A DNA stretch of 64,000 nucleotides from CANIGN01 sp041391385 (lineage in GTDB: Bacteria; Bdellovibrionota; UBA2428). The notes beneath the pieces are model-generated. The model saw only the letters and a list, made by a program, of their open reading frames with translations, searched no databases and was not told where the DNA came from. Numbering within the stretch: the first letter of the stretch is position 1; each line of letters opens with the position of its first letter. Shown here in pieces: positions 51,366-64,000 of the stretch. Both the position numbers and the translations under genes were made by a program. The stretch covers positions 124,001-188,000 of the forward strand of contig JAWKOD010000004.1 of NCBI GenBank assembly GCA_041391385.1. Reading direction: 5' to 3'.

Positions 51366-53009
51366 ATGGCCATTGAAAAGTTAGGAGATATTCTCTTGCT
51401 TGAACAGCTTGCCGTGGGTGGTATGGCTGAGATCTTTCGGGCTAAACAATATGGTCATGGTGGCTTTGAAAAAACAGTTGCTGTAAAAAGAATTCTTTCA
51501 AATTATTCCTCAAGAGCTGAGTTTAAGGAAATGTTTAGAGCCGAGGCGAATCTCTCTGCTCTTTTGCAACATCCTAACATTGCGCAAGTCTATTCGAATG
51601 GTCAGCAAGGTGAGCACTTGTTTATTGTTATGGAATTTGTAGATGGCAAAAATTTAAGGCAGTTGCTCTCTAAAACTACAGATAAAGGAATACCTTTACC
51701 TTTAGACCTCATTTGTTACATCATATGCGAAACCGCGAAAGGCTTGGATTTTGCACACAGTTTTGTAGACGAAAAGACTGGAACCCCTCTGGGCATTGTT
51801 CATCGAGATGTGAACCATCAGAACATAATGCTGAGTTACGAAGGAGCCGTAAAAGTCGTCGATTTTGGAGTGGCGAAGGCCTCAGACGAGGATCGTCATA
51901 AAACGCGCGCGGGTGTGCTCAAAGGAAAAATTTCATATATGAGCCCGGAGCAAGTGCGCGGACGTAAGCTTGATCGACGCACTGACGTGTTTTCTTTGGG
52001 GATTGTATTGTGGGAGTTGCTTACGGGGCAGGCATTGTTCTTAGAGGATGATGAAATTGCAACTTTGGAAAAAGTCCGTGATTGTCATGTGCCTCCCTTA
52101 AAAGATATTAATCCTGAGGTTTCTGACGAGCTTCAGCTCATTGTTACTCGAGCACTCGAGAAAGAACCTGACAATAGATATTCAAGCGCAAAAGAATTGT
52201 GTGCTGATTTACAGCGCTATTTAAACAGGCTGAATCCTGCTTACTTTCAATCAGACGTTACTGAATATTTAAAAGAAGTCTTTAAAACTGAAATTGCAGA
52301 AGAGCGACGAATGCGAGAAAAAACTAACCAGGAAGCGAAGGCTTTTCTCATCAAGAATCCAATATTACGAGGTGGAAATTCAAAAGTTTTTGGAGATGTT
52401 GTAGGTGTCCAGAAAACTAAGCTAAGTGCTGTTGCAGATTTTGTGGATAAGACTGTAATTTCAGGACCTACAAAAGTTGCTTCAAGTACATCAGATTTTT
52501 TAGAGACAAAAGTTGCGTCTCAGGTTTGGCCTGTAAGCTCTACACAAACGAGTGCACCAAAAATTGCATATGCGAGTACAACATCAGCGAGTGGAATTTA
52601 TTCTAGCTCCATTCAAGAACACTCCTCTAAGCTCATTGTTTTACTTTTGGTTGTTTGTGTTGGTGTGATTTATTACTGGTTCCAAGAACGAGAGCGCTTA
52701 CTCTTTAGTGCTTACGCGAGCTCTAAACTTGAAGCGTGGTCACCAAGTTTTAGGGAGAGTTTTATCGAAAGTTGTGCATATGATCCTATTGGTAAAGGTG
52801 CATCTAATCCCAGTGCCTTTTGTGGATGCCTTTCTAAAGACGTTGAAGCGGCACATATTCTCTCAACCAAGTTCAATCCCAATATTATTTCTGAATCTTC
52901 TCACGCTGAATTAAATTTAGCAGAATTTCAAAAATACCTGAAAACTGCACGGGGATACGATGCCGTAGTTGCTTGTGAACGAAAATTGAGTGGCGAAAGT
53001 AATGAATAA
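51366..53009 (+). CDS. Membrane Ser/Thr protein kinase (paralogue)
   Basis: A 547-residue protein, strongly similar over the kinase domain to the one at 36388 (VGGMAEIFRAKQYGHGGFEKTVAVKRIL; IVHRDVNHQNIML; VDFGVAKA). Lys41 and Asp of HRD and DFG are intact. After a shorter linker rich in Ser/Thr comes one membrane helix (about 418-437: LIVLLLVVCVGVIYYWF). The extracytoplasmic end (about 440-547) has four to five cysteines (SCAYDPIG, FCGCLSKDV, VACERKL) and is unlike the PEGA domain of the first kinase, so each senses something different. It converges with the rsh gene. Confidence 0.92.
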   Translation: MAIEKLGDILLLEQLAVGGMAEIFRAKQYGHGGFEKTVAVKRILSNYSSRAEFKEMFRAEANLSALLQHPNIAQVYSNGQQGEHLFIVMEFVDGKNLRQLLSKTTDKGIPLPLDLICYIICETAKGLDFAHSFVDEKTGTPLGIVHRDVNHQNIMLSYEGAVKVVDFGVAKASDEDRHKTRAGVLKGKISYMSPEQVRGRKLDRRTDVFSLGIVLWELLTGQALFLEDDEIATLEKVRDCHVPPLKDINPEVSDELQLIVTRALEKEPDNRYSSAKELCADLQRYLNRLNPAYFQSDVTEYLKEVFKTEIAEERRMREKTNQEAKAFLIKNPILRGGNSKVFGDVVGVQKTKLSAVADFVDKTVISGPTKVASSTSDFLETKVASQVWPVSSTQTSAPKIAYASTTSASGIYSSSIQEHSSKLIVLLLVVCVGVIYYWFQERERLLFSAYASSKLEAWSPSFRESFIESCAYDPIGKGASNPSAFCGCLSKDVEAAHILSTKFNPNIISESSHAELNLAEFQKYLKTARGYDAVVACERKLSGESNE

Positions 53010-53011
53010 TT

Positions 53012-55180
53012 TTAGTTTTGTACGCGATCGACTGAGATAACCGCATCGAGACGTTCAAGCTCTCGGATACATTCGTTGAGTTGCGACTTGTCTCTTACTT
53101 CAAGTTCAAAGAGTCCAGTTGCTTTGCGGTCGTTTCGAGCCCGTATGTTTGCTGATTTGATATTAATTCCTCTGCTTGAAATCACTTGGGACATGAGGTT
53201 AAGAATACCGGGGCTATCATCTAAGAAAACCTTGATACGTACCATGGTAGCTCTGGCGGATTCTCCAAGGTCCCAAATAACGTCGATTGATCGGTTGGGA
53301 TCAAGGTCGAGTACTTTTTTACAGTCGAGCTTATGGATAGTTACACCTTTGCCACGTGAAATGTAGCCTACAATTTCTTCTCCTGGGAGTGGGTTACAGC
53401 ACTTTCCAAAGCGCACCAAAACCTCATCTTCCAGTCCTCTAATTTTTACTAAAGAGCGTTGACGTGAACTATTGGGTCGAGGTGTAGGGAGTTTCTTTTT
53501 CTTTTCCTCAATGGGTTCAGCTAGAGGCTTAGAATTTGGAAAAATAAAGGTTAAGATTTTATCCACACTGGCTTTTCCGTAGCCAATAGAGATAAGCATC
53601 TCATCGTAGGAGGCAAAAGATAGTTTTCCTGTAATGTCTGAGAGATCTTTTCGCTTCTCTATATCTTTAATACTTTCCGCGATGCGTTTGCATTCGCGTT
53701 CGAGTATTTCATGCCCAAGATCTCTAGCGCGTTCTCTTTCTTCTGAACGAATGAGTGTTCGGATTTTAGATTTTGCTCGACTTGTGCGCACAAATTTAAG
53801 CCAATCTTTATTGGGGCGAGCGGTGGGGCTGGTCATGATTTCTACCGTATCGCCAGAGCGTAGTTTGTGTTTTAGGGGGACGATACGACCATTAACTTTG
53901 GAGCCGATACACTTATTTCCAACCTCGGTATGCACCGTATAGGCAAAGTCTAGTGGCGTGGAGCCCGAGGGGAGCTCGTAAATTTGTCCTTTAGGAGAAA
54001 ACACGTAAATGTCGCTCATAAAGAGATCGAGTTTAAGTGATTCGAGGTATTCAGAAGGGCTTTCAGCTGCTTCTTGGTTTTCAGCAAGTTTACGGAGCCA
54101 GTGAAACTTTGCAGAGTCTTTTTCGCTCAGTTTACCGCTTTTATATTCCCAGTGAGCTGCGATACCAAGTTCAGCAACCTGGTGCATTTCTGTAGTCCGA
54201 ATTTGTATTTCAAGACGTTCTCCGTAAGGGCCAATAACTGTTGTGTGCAGCGATTGGTACATGTTGTTCTTGGGCATGGCGATGTAGTCTTTAAAGCGTC
54301 CTGGAACGGGTTTAAAGAAGGAGTGCACGATGCCGAGTACTTCGTAGCATTCGCTCATCTTTTTTGTGAGCACGCGGAAAGCTACGATATCGTGAATGTC
54401 TTCAAAGTTAATTTGCTGCGTATCCATCTTTTTAAAAATGGAATAAAAGTGCTTTGCTCTACCTGAAACTTCAACATCGAGTCCGTATTGGGAAACTTTC
54501 TCTGTAAAAATATCAATCAGGTTTTGGATGTATTCATCGCGCTCGCCCTTTTTCTTGTTCACGAGCTGAGAAATCTTTTTGTAGACGTCGGGCTTTAGAT
54601 ATTTAAAGCTTAAGTCTTCGAGTTCGATCTTCATCCAGCTAATTCCAAGACGGTTTGCTAGTGGGGCGTAAATTTCGATCGTTTCTTGCGCAATTTTTTG
54701 TTGCTTTTCGGGCTTCATATGCGAAAGCGTGCGCATGTTATGGGTGCGGTCAGCAAGCTTTACGAAAATAACTCGAATATCGCGAGCCATTGCAAAAACC
54801 ATTTTACGAAAGTTTTCGGCTTGTTTTTCGTGGCTCGTGCTAAAGGAAATTTGTGAAATTTTGGTAACACCGTCTACGAGGAAGGCGATTTCTTGCCCAA
54901 ACTCTTTTCTAAGCTCTTCAAGCGTTGCCGGTGTGTCTTCTACTGTATCGTGCAGAATACCTGTCACGATGCTCGGTATGTCCATCTTCATTGTAGCGAG
55001 GATCTTCGCTACGCTAAGCGGATGTACGATGTAGTCTTCGCCTGATTTTCTTTTTTGGCCTTTGTGACGGGCTTCAGAGAAGCGATATGCGCGTTCTACG
55101 AGGCCAAAGTCAGCATCTGGATAATACGATTTGATGGCCTCATTGAGATCTTCAAGGCTCGCTTTATCGAGATCTTCCAT
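53012..55180 (-). CDS. (p)ppGpp synthetase/hydrolase, RelA/SpoT homologue
   Basis: A 722-residue protein with the full Rsh order: HD hydrolase (HKGQKRKSGEDYIVHPLSVAKIL ... ILHDTVEDT), the synthetase domain (EDIHDIVAFRVL, GRFKDYIAMPKNNMYQSLHTTV), TGS (DIYVFSPKGQIYELPSGSTPLDFAYTVHTEVGN), a zinc-finger/CC region and C-terminal ACT (MVRIKVFLDDSPGILNLMSQVIS). The HD residues needed for hydrolysis are intact, so it is probably bifunctional and the only Rsh. It controls the stringent response. It is third in accA-remA-gmk-rsh order, 16 bp after gmk. Confidence 0.95.
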   Translation of the reverse strand: MEDLDKASLEDLNEAIKSYYPDADFGLVERAYRFSEARHKGQKRKSGEDYIVHPLSVAKILATMKMDIPSIVTGILHDTVEDTPATLEELRKEFGQEIAFLVDGVTKISQISFSTSHEKQAENFRKMVFAMARDIRVIFVKLADRTHNMRTLSHMKPEKQQKIAQETIEIYAPLANRLGISWMKIELEDLSFKYLKPDVYKKISQLVNKKKGERDEYIQNLIDIFTEKVSQYGLDVEVSGRAKHFYSIFKKMDTQQINFEDIHDIVAFRVLTKKMSECYEVLGIVHSFFKPVPGRFKDYIAMPKNNMYQSLHTTVIGPYGERLEIQIRTTEMHQVAELGIAAHWEYKSGKLSEKDSAKFHWLRKLAENQEAAESPSEYLESLKLDLFMSDIYVFSPKGQIYELPSGSTPLDFAYTVHTEVGNKCIGSKVNGRIVPLKHKLRSGDTVEIMTSPTARPNKDWLKFVRTSRAKSKIRTLIRSEERERARDLGHEILERECKRIAESIKDIEKRKDLSDITGKLSFASYDEMLISIGYGKASVDKILTFIFPNSKPLAEPIEEKKKKLPTPRPNSSRQRSLVKIRGLEDEVLVRFGKCCNPLPGEEIVGYISRGKGVTIHKLDCKKVLDLDPNRSIDVIWDLGESARATMVRIKVFLDDSPGILNLMSQVISSRGINIKSANIRARNDRKATGLFELEVRDKSQLNECIRELERLDAVISVDRVQN

Positions 55181-55196
55181 TCTTAGAGGCCCTTGC

Positions 55197-55760
55197 TTAG
55201 CTTTGTAGTTTTTTACGAATTAAAGATTCAATTTCTAGAGTGACACGATCAAGGCGGTCATTGAGTACCACGTGATCAAACTCTTCCGAGCGACTGAGTT
55301 CTCTGCGTGCATTTTCAAGACGGCGTCTAATATCATCTTCGTTTTCAGTTCCGCGTTTTCTGAGGCGGCTTTCTAAAACATCAAAGTCCGGTGGCTTAAC
55401 GAAAAAAGTTAAGGCGTTGGGATAAGCCGTTTTAATTGAAGCAGCCCCTTGAACGTCTAAAGTTAAAAAGAGAATAGCGCCTTCTTTAAGCGCTTGATCT
55501 ATGTACTGTTTTGTCGTTCCGTAGCGATAGCCATGAACATTTGCTGACTCAGCTAAAGAGTTGTCTTTAACGAGAGCATCAAAGGCTGCATCTTCTACAA
55601 ACACATAGTCTTGATCGGGGATTTCGGTGCTTCGTGCGGGTCGAGTTGTTACGCTTATACTTCTTCTAGAATTAGGAAAACGTGACATGAGTTCTCGAGT
55701 TAAGGTGGTTTTACCACCGCCGCTTGGAGCTGAGATAACAACTAAAAGAGATTGACTCAT
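55197..55760 (-). CDS. gmk: Guanylate kinase
   Basis: A 187-residue protein with P-loop ISAPSGGGKTTLTRELM near the N-terminus, SVTTRPARSTEIPDQDYVFV (the GMP-binding region), GYRYGTTKQYIDQAL, ILFLTLDVQGAASIK and the lid segment RLRKRGTENEDDIRRRLENAR. It phosphorylates GMP to GDP. It lies 9 bp downstream of remA. The remA-gmk arrangement is the same as in many Firmicutes and other delta-like bacteria; the usual rpoZ that follows gmk is absent here and the stringent-response gene comes next. Confidence 0.95.
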   Translation of the reverse strand: MSQSLLVVISAPSGGGKTTLTRELMSRFPNSRRSISVTTRPARSTEIPDQDYVFVEDAAFDALVKDNSLAESANVHGYRYGTTKQYIDQALKEGAILFLTLDVQGAASIKTAYPNALTFFVKPPDFDVLESRLRKRGTENEDDIRRRLENARRELSRSEEFDHVVLNDRLDRVTLEIESLIRKKLQS

Positions 55761-55769
55761 TGACTTAGC

Positions 55770-56051
55770 TTAGCACTCCTTCCCTGTCTTAGGCAGCAGG
55801 CCTTGAAAACGATCTGAAAGAGTTTCGCGGGCCAGCGAAGATAAAACGACATGTTGAGAGTCCAGAACGACCAAGGATTTGACCTTTCGGCCTTTAGTAG
55901 CGTCGATAACTCGGTGAAGACGCTCCATTTCTTGGCAGTGACGACGCATGGGCTCGGACTCATAAGACATAATTCCTATCACACGGTGTGCGGGGACTGT
56001 ATTGGAGAATCCGACATCAAGGACGAAGCCTTCGAGGACTATGTTGGTCAT
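55770..56051 (-). CDS. RemA/DUF370-like regulator
   Basis: A 93-residue protein with the family's layout: VLDVGFSNTVPAHRVIGIMSYESEPMRRHCQEMERLHRVIDATKGRKVKSLVVLDSQHVVLSSLARETLSDRF. The characteristic D-A-T-x-G-R-(x)-R-(x)-V and S-x-H-V-(I/V)-L-S motifs are all present. In Bacillus, RemA forms rings that bind DNA as an activator of matrix and osmoprotection genes. The start overlaps the accA stop by 4 bp (ATGA). The order accA-remA-gmk-rsh places it in an operon for fatty acid, nucleotide and stringent-response genes. Confidence 0.85.
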   Translation of the reverse strand: MTNIVLEGFVLDVGFSNTVPAHRVIGIMSYESEPMRRHCQEMERLHRVIDATKGRKVKSLVVLDSQHVVLSSLARETLSDRFQGLLPKTGKEC

Positions 56052-56938
56052 TTGCTACCTTTCAAGAACTTTGAATCAAAGTATCTATATCGCTCAAAAC
56101 GCTTTTTCATGCGAGCTTCCCCCTTTAATTTAAGAAGTTTTTTAAGGTTTTGACTTACAGCTAAGTGAAGCGCATCTGCCATGCGCTCCGTGTTGTCCTC
56201 AACCTCTGGAAAGTCGACATCAATGATTTCGTCACAGAGGTTAAGTTCTTTCAGGTAATTTGCTGCAGATTTTAATGCAACGGCAGCGTCTTTGGATTTT
56301 CCTGCATTTGACCAGAGAATTGCGGCGCAACTTTCCGGGCTGATAACAGAGTAGGTAGAGTTTCTAAACATAAGAACTTTATCCGTGCATGCCATGGCGA
56401 GTGCGCCTCCCGATCCACCTTCACCAATTACGACTGATAGAGTAGGAACTTTTAAGCTTAATAGATTGTATATAGAGCTTGCGATCGCTTCGCTTTGCCC
56501 TCTTTCTTCTGCACCAATTCCGGGAAAAGCACCGGGCGTATCAACAAAAGTAAGAAGGGGCATTTCAAATCTTTCAGCTAATGCATAGGCTCTTTGGGCT
56601 TTTCGATATCCTTCGGGATTGGGCATTCCAAAGTTGCGTTCAATTTTCTCTTTTGTTTTTCTTCCTTTTTGGTGCCCGACAAAAACGACACTTTGTCCCT
56701 TGGGGAATTCTTTAGAGGGCTTTAAAGTGCCGAAACCAGCTATAAGGGCCTTATCCTCTCGAAAGGACCTGTCCCCCTTGATCTCGGTCCATGCGCTAAA
56801 TGCTTTGTCAAGATAATCTTGGGTGTAAAATCTTGCGGGGTGCCGGGACCATTCTACCGCCTGCCAGGCGCTTACGGGGTTGGAGGCGTCCAGCTTCGGG
56901 GACTTTGGGGCAGAAGCCGTCTTTTTTTCATTTTTCAT
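56048..56938 (-). CDS. accA: Acetyl-CoA carboxylase carboxyltransferase subunit alpha
   Basis: The ATG at 56938 is the natural start; the frame stays open for 50 codons upstream without typical coding character. 296 residues, with the alpha-subunit signature AWQAVEWSRHPARFYTQDYLDKAF, NFGMPNPEGYRKAQRAYALAERFEMPLLTFVDTPGAFPGIGAEERGQSEAIA, and VIGEGGSGGALAMACTDKVLMFRNSTYSVISPESCAAILW. With AccD it transfers carboxyl from biotin to acetyl-CoA, making malonyl-CoA for lipid synthesis. accD is not in the window. It is the first gene of the minus-strand operon. Confidence 0.94.
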   Translation of the reverse strand: MKNEKKTASAPKSPKLDASNPVSAWQAVEWSRHPARFYTQDYLDKAFSAWTEIKGDRSFREDKALIAGFGTLKPSKEFPKGQSVVFVGHQKGRKTKEKIERNFGMPNPEGYRKAQRAYALAERFEMPLLTFVDTPGAFPGIGAEERGQSEAIASSIYNLLSLKVPTLSVVIGEGGSGGALAMACTDKVLMFRNSTYSVISPESCAAILWSNAGKSKDAAVALKSAANYLKELNLCDEIIDVDFPEVEDNTERMADALHLAVSQNLKKLLKLKGEARMKKRFERYRYFDSKFLKGSK

Positions 56939-57054
56939 AGGGGAAAAGCTCGCAGATATGCTAGAAACTAGCAAGCACAAGCGGGTTTTTTGGGTTCCAA
57001 AAATTGACTCAGGAAACCTTTTTAAAAAAAAATGAAAAAAGTTTTTTAGGGTGC

Positions 57055-57083
57055 TTGACTCGTTTGGAAGGCGGACATACACC
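57055..57083 (+). promoter_or_regulatory. Probable rRNA operon promoter
   Basis: TTGACT (57055-57060), 17 bp, TACACC (57078-57083). It is about 260 bp before 16S and just upstream of a boxA-like TTGTTCTTTGAAAACT (about 57104-57119), which fits an rrn promoter and antitermination site. Confidence 0.5.
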
Positions 57084-57118
57084 TTCATCTCACACGAGAA
57101 ATCGTTGTTCTTTGAAAA

Positions 57119-57140
57119 CTAAATAGCAAGTGACGCGCGA
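57119..57140 (+). other. 16S precursor processing stem, left arm
   Basis: CTAAATAGCAAGTG and ACGCGCGA here are complementary to CACTTGCTATTTAG and TCGCGCGT at 58956-58979, a long base-paired stem enclosing 16S rRNA and a typical RNase III substrate. Confidence 0.8.
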
Positions 57141-57343
57141 GTGAATCGCTCCCTCCACGGGGAGAGAAACTCGCAAGTGTTCTTGTCAATTTTTTTTGAT
57201 TGAGTTTTTTTATAAAACTCGATCGTGCTTCTGTTCTTAGATGTAAAAATCTAAGGCAGAATTTACTAAGTAATTTAGCTAGCGAAAGACACTCTTCAAG
57301 CTTCGGTTTGGAGATTGGGTTCGCTGAGCTGGATAAAACTTTA

Positions 57344-58889
<1,546 letters not shown>

Positions 58890-58955
58890 TGGAAACGTGC
58901 TCTCTGTATCAGCCTTAAAATTGATATAGATCACAAAGAACAAGACACTCATTAG

Positions 58956-58979
58956 TCGCGCGTAACACTTGCTATTTAG
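58956..58979 (+). other. 16S precursor processing stem, right arm
   Basis: TCGCGCGT aa CACTTGCTATTTAG, complementary to 57119-57140, 70 bp after the 16S 3' end. Confidence 0.8.
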
Positions 58980-59060
58980 CTTTGAAAGTCCAACACGAAA
59001 TGCTCTCAAGCATTGCCTGTGGAAAGACTAGGACTAAATCAAACGAAAGTTTGATGGAGC

Positions 59061-59137
59061 GGGCCTGTAGCTCAGTTGGTTAGAGTACGTCCCTGATAAG
59101 GACGGGGTCAGAAGTTCAAATCTTCTCAGGCCCACCA
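59061..59137 (+). tRNA. tRNA-Ile (GAT)
   Basis: 77 nt with a 7-bp acceptor stem GGGCCTG/CAGGCCC, D-loop AGCTCAGTTGGTTAGAG, anticodon loop CTGATAA giving GAT, T-arm with GTTCAAATC and encoded CCA. It is in the 16S-23S spacer. No tRNA-Ala follows it in the remaining 328 bp of spacer, unlike the common Ile-Ala pair. Confidence 0.95.
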
Positions 59138-59434
59138 AAGTTTTGAGAGTGTGTCGGATTGTTCTTTGAAAATTGAGAAGGCTAAGTTGCATAAAGTTGC
59201 GAACGCGTTGTGATGACCGTTCCAACTAATATGTACAACTAAATTTAATTTATATTTGAGAAAAACCATTTTCATACTGTTAAAAGTAAGAACTGGTTCC
59301 AAAAATACAAAGTTATTAAAAACAATGTTGCGCAGTAAAATGCGTAACGTAGATCATAAAAATATAAGAGAAATGATTGTAAACATTTCGGTAATTTTTA
59401 AATTGTGCGAAATACTTTAAGTATTTCTGCCAGT

Positions 59435-59450
59435 CTAATTCGTGATGCTG
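59435..59450 (+). other. 23S precursor processing stem, left arm
   Basis: CTAATTCGTGATGCTG is perfectly complementary to CAGCATCACGAATTAG at 62465-62480, forming a 16-bp stem around 23S rRNA. Confidence 0.85.
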
Positions 59451-59465
59451 AATCTCAAGCACACA

Positions 59466-62406
<2,941 letters not shown>

Positions 62407-62788
62407 AGTGCTTTTCTTTGGTAACAAGGAAAAGAACACAGATTGTGTATGTGTGCATGAGTTGCAGCATCACGAATTAGTGGCAAACAATTTATGTTGT
62501 CACTCTGTAGAACTCGAAAGAGCTTTGCAGAGTGATGACGGAAAATAAACTAGAACAAAACTAGTCATCAAATAGCCGTTAAGCTGTACATATAAGTAAA
62601 TTGCGCGCGCATAACGTGCGCGACAGTTGACCAACTTTGTTGGGCGCTTTATGTATTAGCCTTCTCAATTAATTTTGTTGCACGCTTGTCGTGCTTAACA
62701 ATGTTTCACGAAGCGAAAGCTTTATGATTCATGTGACATGAAAACAGTCACTCTGTTCTGATTTATCAGGGCATTGTGGTTATAGTTT
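62407..62788 (+). other. 23S-5S spacer
   Basis: A 382-bp spacer, long for this position. It contains the right arm of the 23S processing stem (62465-62480) and several short inverted repeats (GCGCGC.. near 62604-62622). I see no tRNA or other gene in it. Confidence 0.7.
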
Positions 62789-62899
62789 GGGGTGTCCATG
62801 GAGCAGGGAAACACCGGATCCATTCCGAACTCCGAAGTTAAGCCCTGCATCGGTGATGGTACTGTACGGAAACTGTGTGGGAGAGTAGCACGATGCCCC
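62789..62899 (+). rRNA. rrf: 5S ribosomal RNA
   Basis: About 111 nt, with terminal helix GGGGTGTC/GATGCCCC, loop A CCATGGAG, helix GCAGGG/CCCTGC around the conserved CCGAACTCCGAAGTTAAG, and TGGTACTG, ending GGGAGAGTAGCACGATGCCCC. It is the last gene of the rrn operon. Confidence 0.93.
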
Positions 62900-62909
62900 A
62901 TTTTTTGTT

Positions 62910-62958
62910 GGCCTCAGGTAGTACTATTTAGTTAGAACTATCTGGGGCCTTTTTTTTT
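62910..62958 (+). terminator. rRNA operon terminator
   Basis: GGCCTCAGGTAGT ... ACTATCTGGGGCC followed by nine T residues, directly after 5S. Confidence 0.92.
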
Positions 62959-62989
62959 GCCTAAATATCTAACAAACAGGTGCTTCAAG

Positions 62990-63742
62990 ATGAAAAGAAA
63001 ATTTATTAAAATCTTTCCCTTAGCCTTCTCAATACTATTTCTTTCTAATTTACATGCAGAGAGCTTTTCTGAGCGCTTTAGGGCCTTTGCTCCAACGCCA
63101 GAAAAAATCTTTTATGCGCCAATTACAGAGCAGGAACAGGCCTACTATCAGATAGGCAAGCTAAACTCGTGGAAGCGGTACTCAAAAAAACTGAATCCAA
63201 ATGATTCTACCTACGATGGATATATTTTATTTTCTGACCCCTATCATTTAGGGCACAAGAAAATATCGTTTTTAATGGGTGCTGACTGCTCAAATTTTAC
63301 TCATCGACTCTTTCAGGTGATGGGGGCGGATTATCCTTTTGCAAAAACAAGATATTTTTTAGCTATAGCGAATCAAAGTGAAAAACCACAGGGCTTAAGT
63401 GAGTGCATGTGGGATAAATTAAAAAAATCTTTTCAAAAAATTGAATTAAACAAATTAGAAGTTGGTGACATTACAGTCTATGGCACTACACGCGATGAGT
63501 TTGGTGAGCGTGGCCATATGGGCATTGTATCGTCACTCAACCCATTTGCTGTGCTGCAAGCTAAATATAAAAAAGGGTTTATTACAGAAGAAATAAATAA
63601 AGAAGAATTTGTCCAATTGAATAAGCCTTCTTTTTTTCGCTACATAGGGAACTTACGTGATATTGAGACGACAAATCTAAACAATGCTTTAGAACTTAAC
63701 TACCCACAAAACAATTCAGGCTGTGATTTTATCAGTCCGTAA
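62990..63742 (+). CDS. Secreted NlpC/P60-like cysteine peptidase
   Basis: The ATG at 62990 is the likely start, giving 250 residues with a signal peptide (MKRKFIKIFPLAFSILFLSNLHA). The core has MGADCSNFTHRLFQVMGA, matching the DCSxF...hhxxxG catalytic Cys motif of NlpC/P60 enzymes, and later LEVGDITVYG...RGHMGIVSS, the GH(V/M)GI His motif. The third polar residue is plausibly further on. Such enzymes cut bonds in the peptidoglycan peptide, or related amide bonds in the periplasm. It is the first gene after the rRNA terminator. Confidence 0.75.
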   Translation: MKRKFIKIFPLAFSILFLSNLHAESFSERFRAFAPTPEKIFYAPITEQEQAYYQIGKLNSWKRYSKKLNPNDSTYDGYILFSDPYHLGHKKISFLMGADCSNFTHRLFQVMGADYPFAKTRYFLAIANQSEKPQGLSECMWDKLKKSFQKIELNKLEVGDITVYGTTRDEFGERGHMGIVSSLNPFAVLQAKYKKGFITEEINKEEFVQLNKPSFFRYIGNLRDIETTNLNNALELNYPQNNSGCDFISP

Positions 63743-63776
63743 GATTTATTCTAATTTTTCAATTAAAATGACGTGA

Positions 63777-64000
63777 ATGCCTTATTTAAAACATTCTTTA
63801 GGAAAAACTTTTTATCTAAAAAAAGGAAGCGGGAAGAAAGGCGTTATCTGTTTACACGGAGGTCCAGGTGGCGATCATAGGCTTATGAAGCCTTTGTTGA
63901 ACCTGGCGACGACTCATACGGTTGTGCTTTACGATCAGCTTGGAGGGGGAAGAAATCCTGAGACAAAGAAATCAAAGTGGAGTGTTCAGGCTTTTGTAAA
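63777..64000 (+). CDS. Proline iminopeptidase-like alpha/beta hydrolase (partial)
   Basis: Starting at ATG 63777 and open to the window end (74 codons). The N-terminus reads GVICLHGGPGGDHR, the HGGPG oxyanion motif of prolyl aminopeptidases, then HTVVLYDQLGGGRN, the conserved YDQ(L/R)G stretch. The nucleophile region lies beyond the window. It releases N-terminal residues, commonly proline, from short peptides. Confidence 0.8.
   Translation, partial: MPYLKHSLGKTFYLKKGSGKKGVICLHGGPGGDHRLMKPLLNLATTHTVVLYDQLGGGRNPETKKSKWSVQAFV

Noticed and set aside
59138..59465. Search for tRNA-Ala in the spacer
   Set aside because: No cloverleaf or TGC anticodon arm can be drawn from this stretch.

Overview
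The window is about 42% GC by eye and carries one complete rRNA operon, a tmRNA gene, ordinary housekeeping genes and a large amount of accessory DNA. Gene content (paired Ser/Thr kinases starting with a GGMAE(V/I)FRAK loop, MotA/TolQ/ExbB plus two ExbD-like proteins, NADP malic enzyme fused to a phosphotransacetylase-like domain, a RemA-gmk-rsh cluster, many exported small proteins) and the rRNA sequences suggest a Bdellovibrio-like bacterium of the former delta-proteobacteria (Bdellovibrionota). This assignment is an inference, not a database result.

Layout. 1-14 kb is a decaying accessory region. It holds a McrB-like AAA+ protein cut by the window edge, an N6-adenine methyltransferase, a frameshifted superfamily 2 helicase with winged-helix modules, two exported or lipid-anchored small proteins, WYL/HTH regulators, a coiled-coil protein next to a membrane-associated PD-(D/E)XK-like protein, a DUF2779 nuclease and a frameshifted HNH endonuclease. 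A 17-bp repeat (consensus GTGTCCYNNKGTGACAC) occurs seven times between these genes, usually 22-24 nt before a start codon. 14.4-19.8 kb is an intact five-gene operon: O-methyltransferase, aromatic amino acid hydroxylase, LysE-type exporter, periplasmic binding protein and membrane histidine kinase. It looks like a complete make-export-sense circuit and is the best candidate here for an undescribed system.

19.8-34 kb is a stack of islands built on the 3' end of the tmRNA gene (33616-33974, minus strand). The 13-bp tmRNA end recurs at 21169 and 23547. These copies bracket a heat-shock island (two Hsp20 proteins, one membrane-anchored) and a 10-kb nitric-oxide island (hemerythrin, DUF488, ClC channel, MreB-like protein, NnrS, Rrf2 regulator, quinol nitric oxide reductase, and a serine recombinase lacking its N-terminus). 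The recombinase frame runs through the attachment core, so integration would have replaced its C-terminal helix-turn-helix.

34-57 kb is mostly core: dicarboxylate symporter, two paralogous kinases, malic enzyme, ExbB/ExbD cluster, BioY, Nfu, AI-2E transporter, mutL-miaA, and accA-remA-gmk-rsh on the minus strand. 57-63 kb is 16S-tRNA-Ile-23S-5S with clear processing stems and a terminator. The window ends with a secreted NlpC/P60-like protein and the start of a proline iminopeptidase-like hydrolase.
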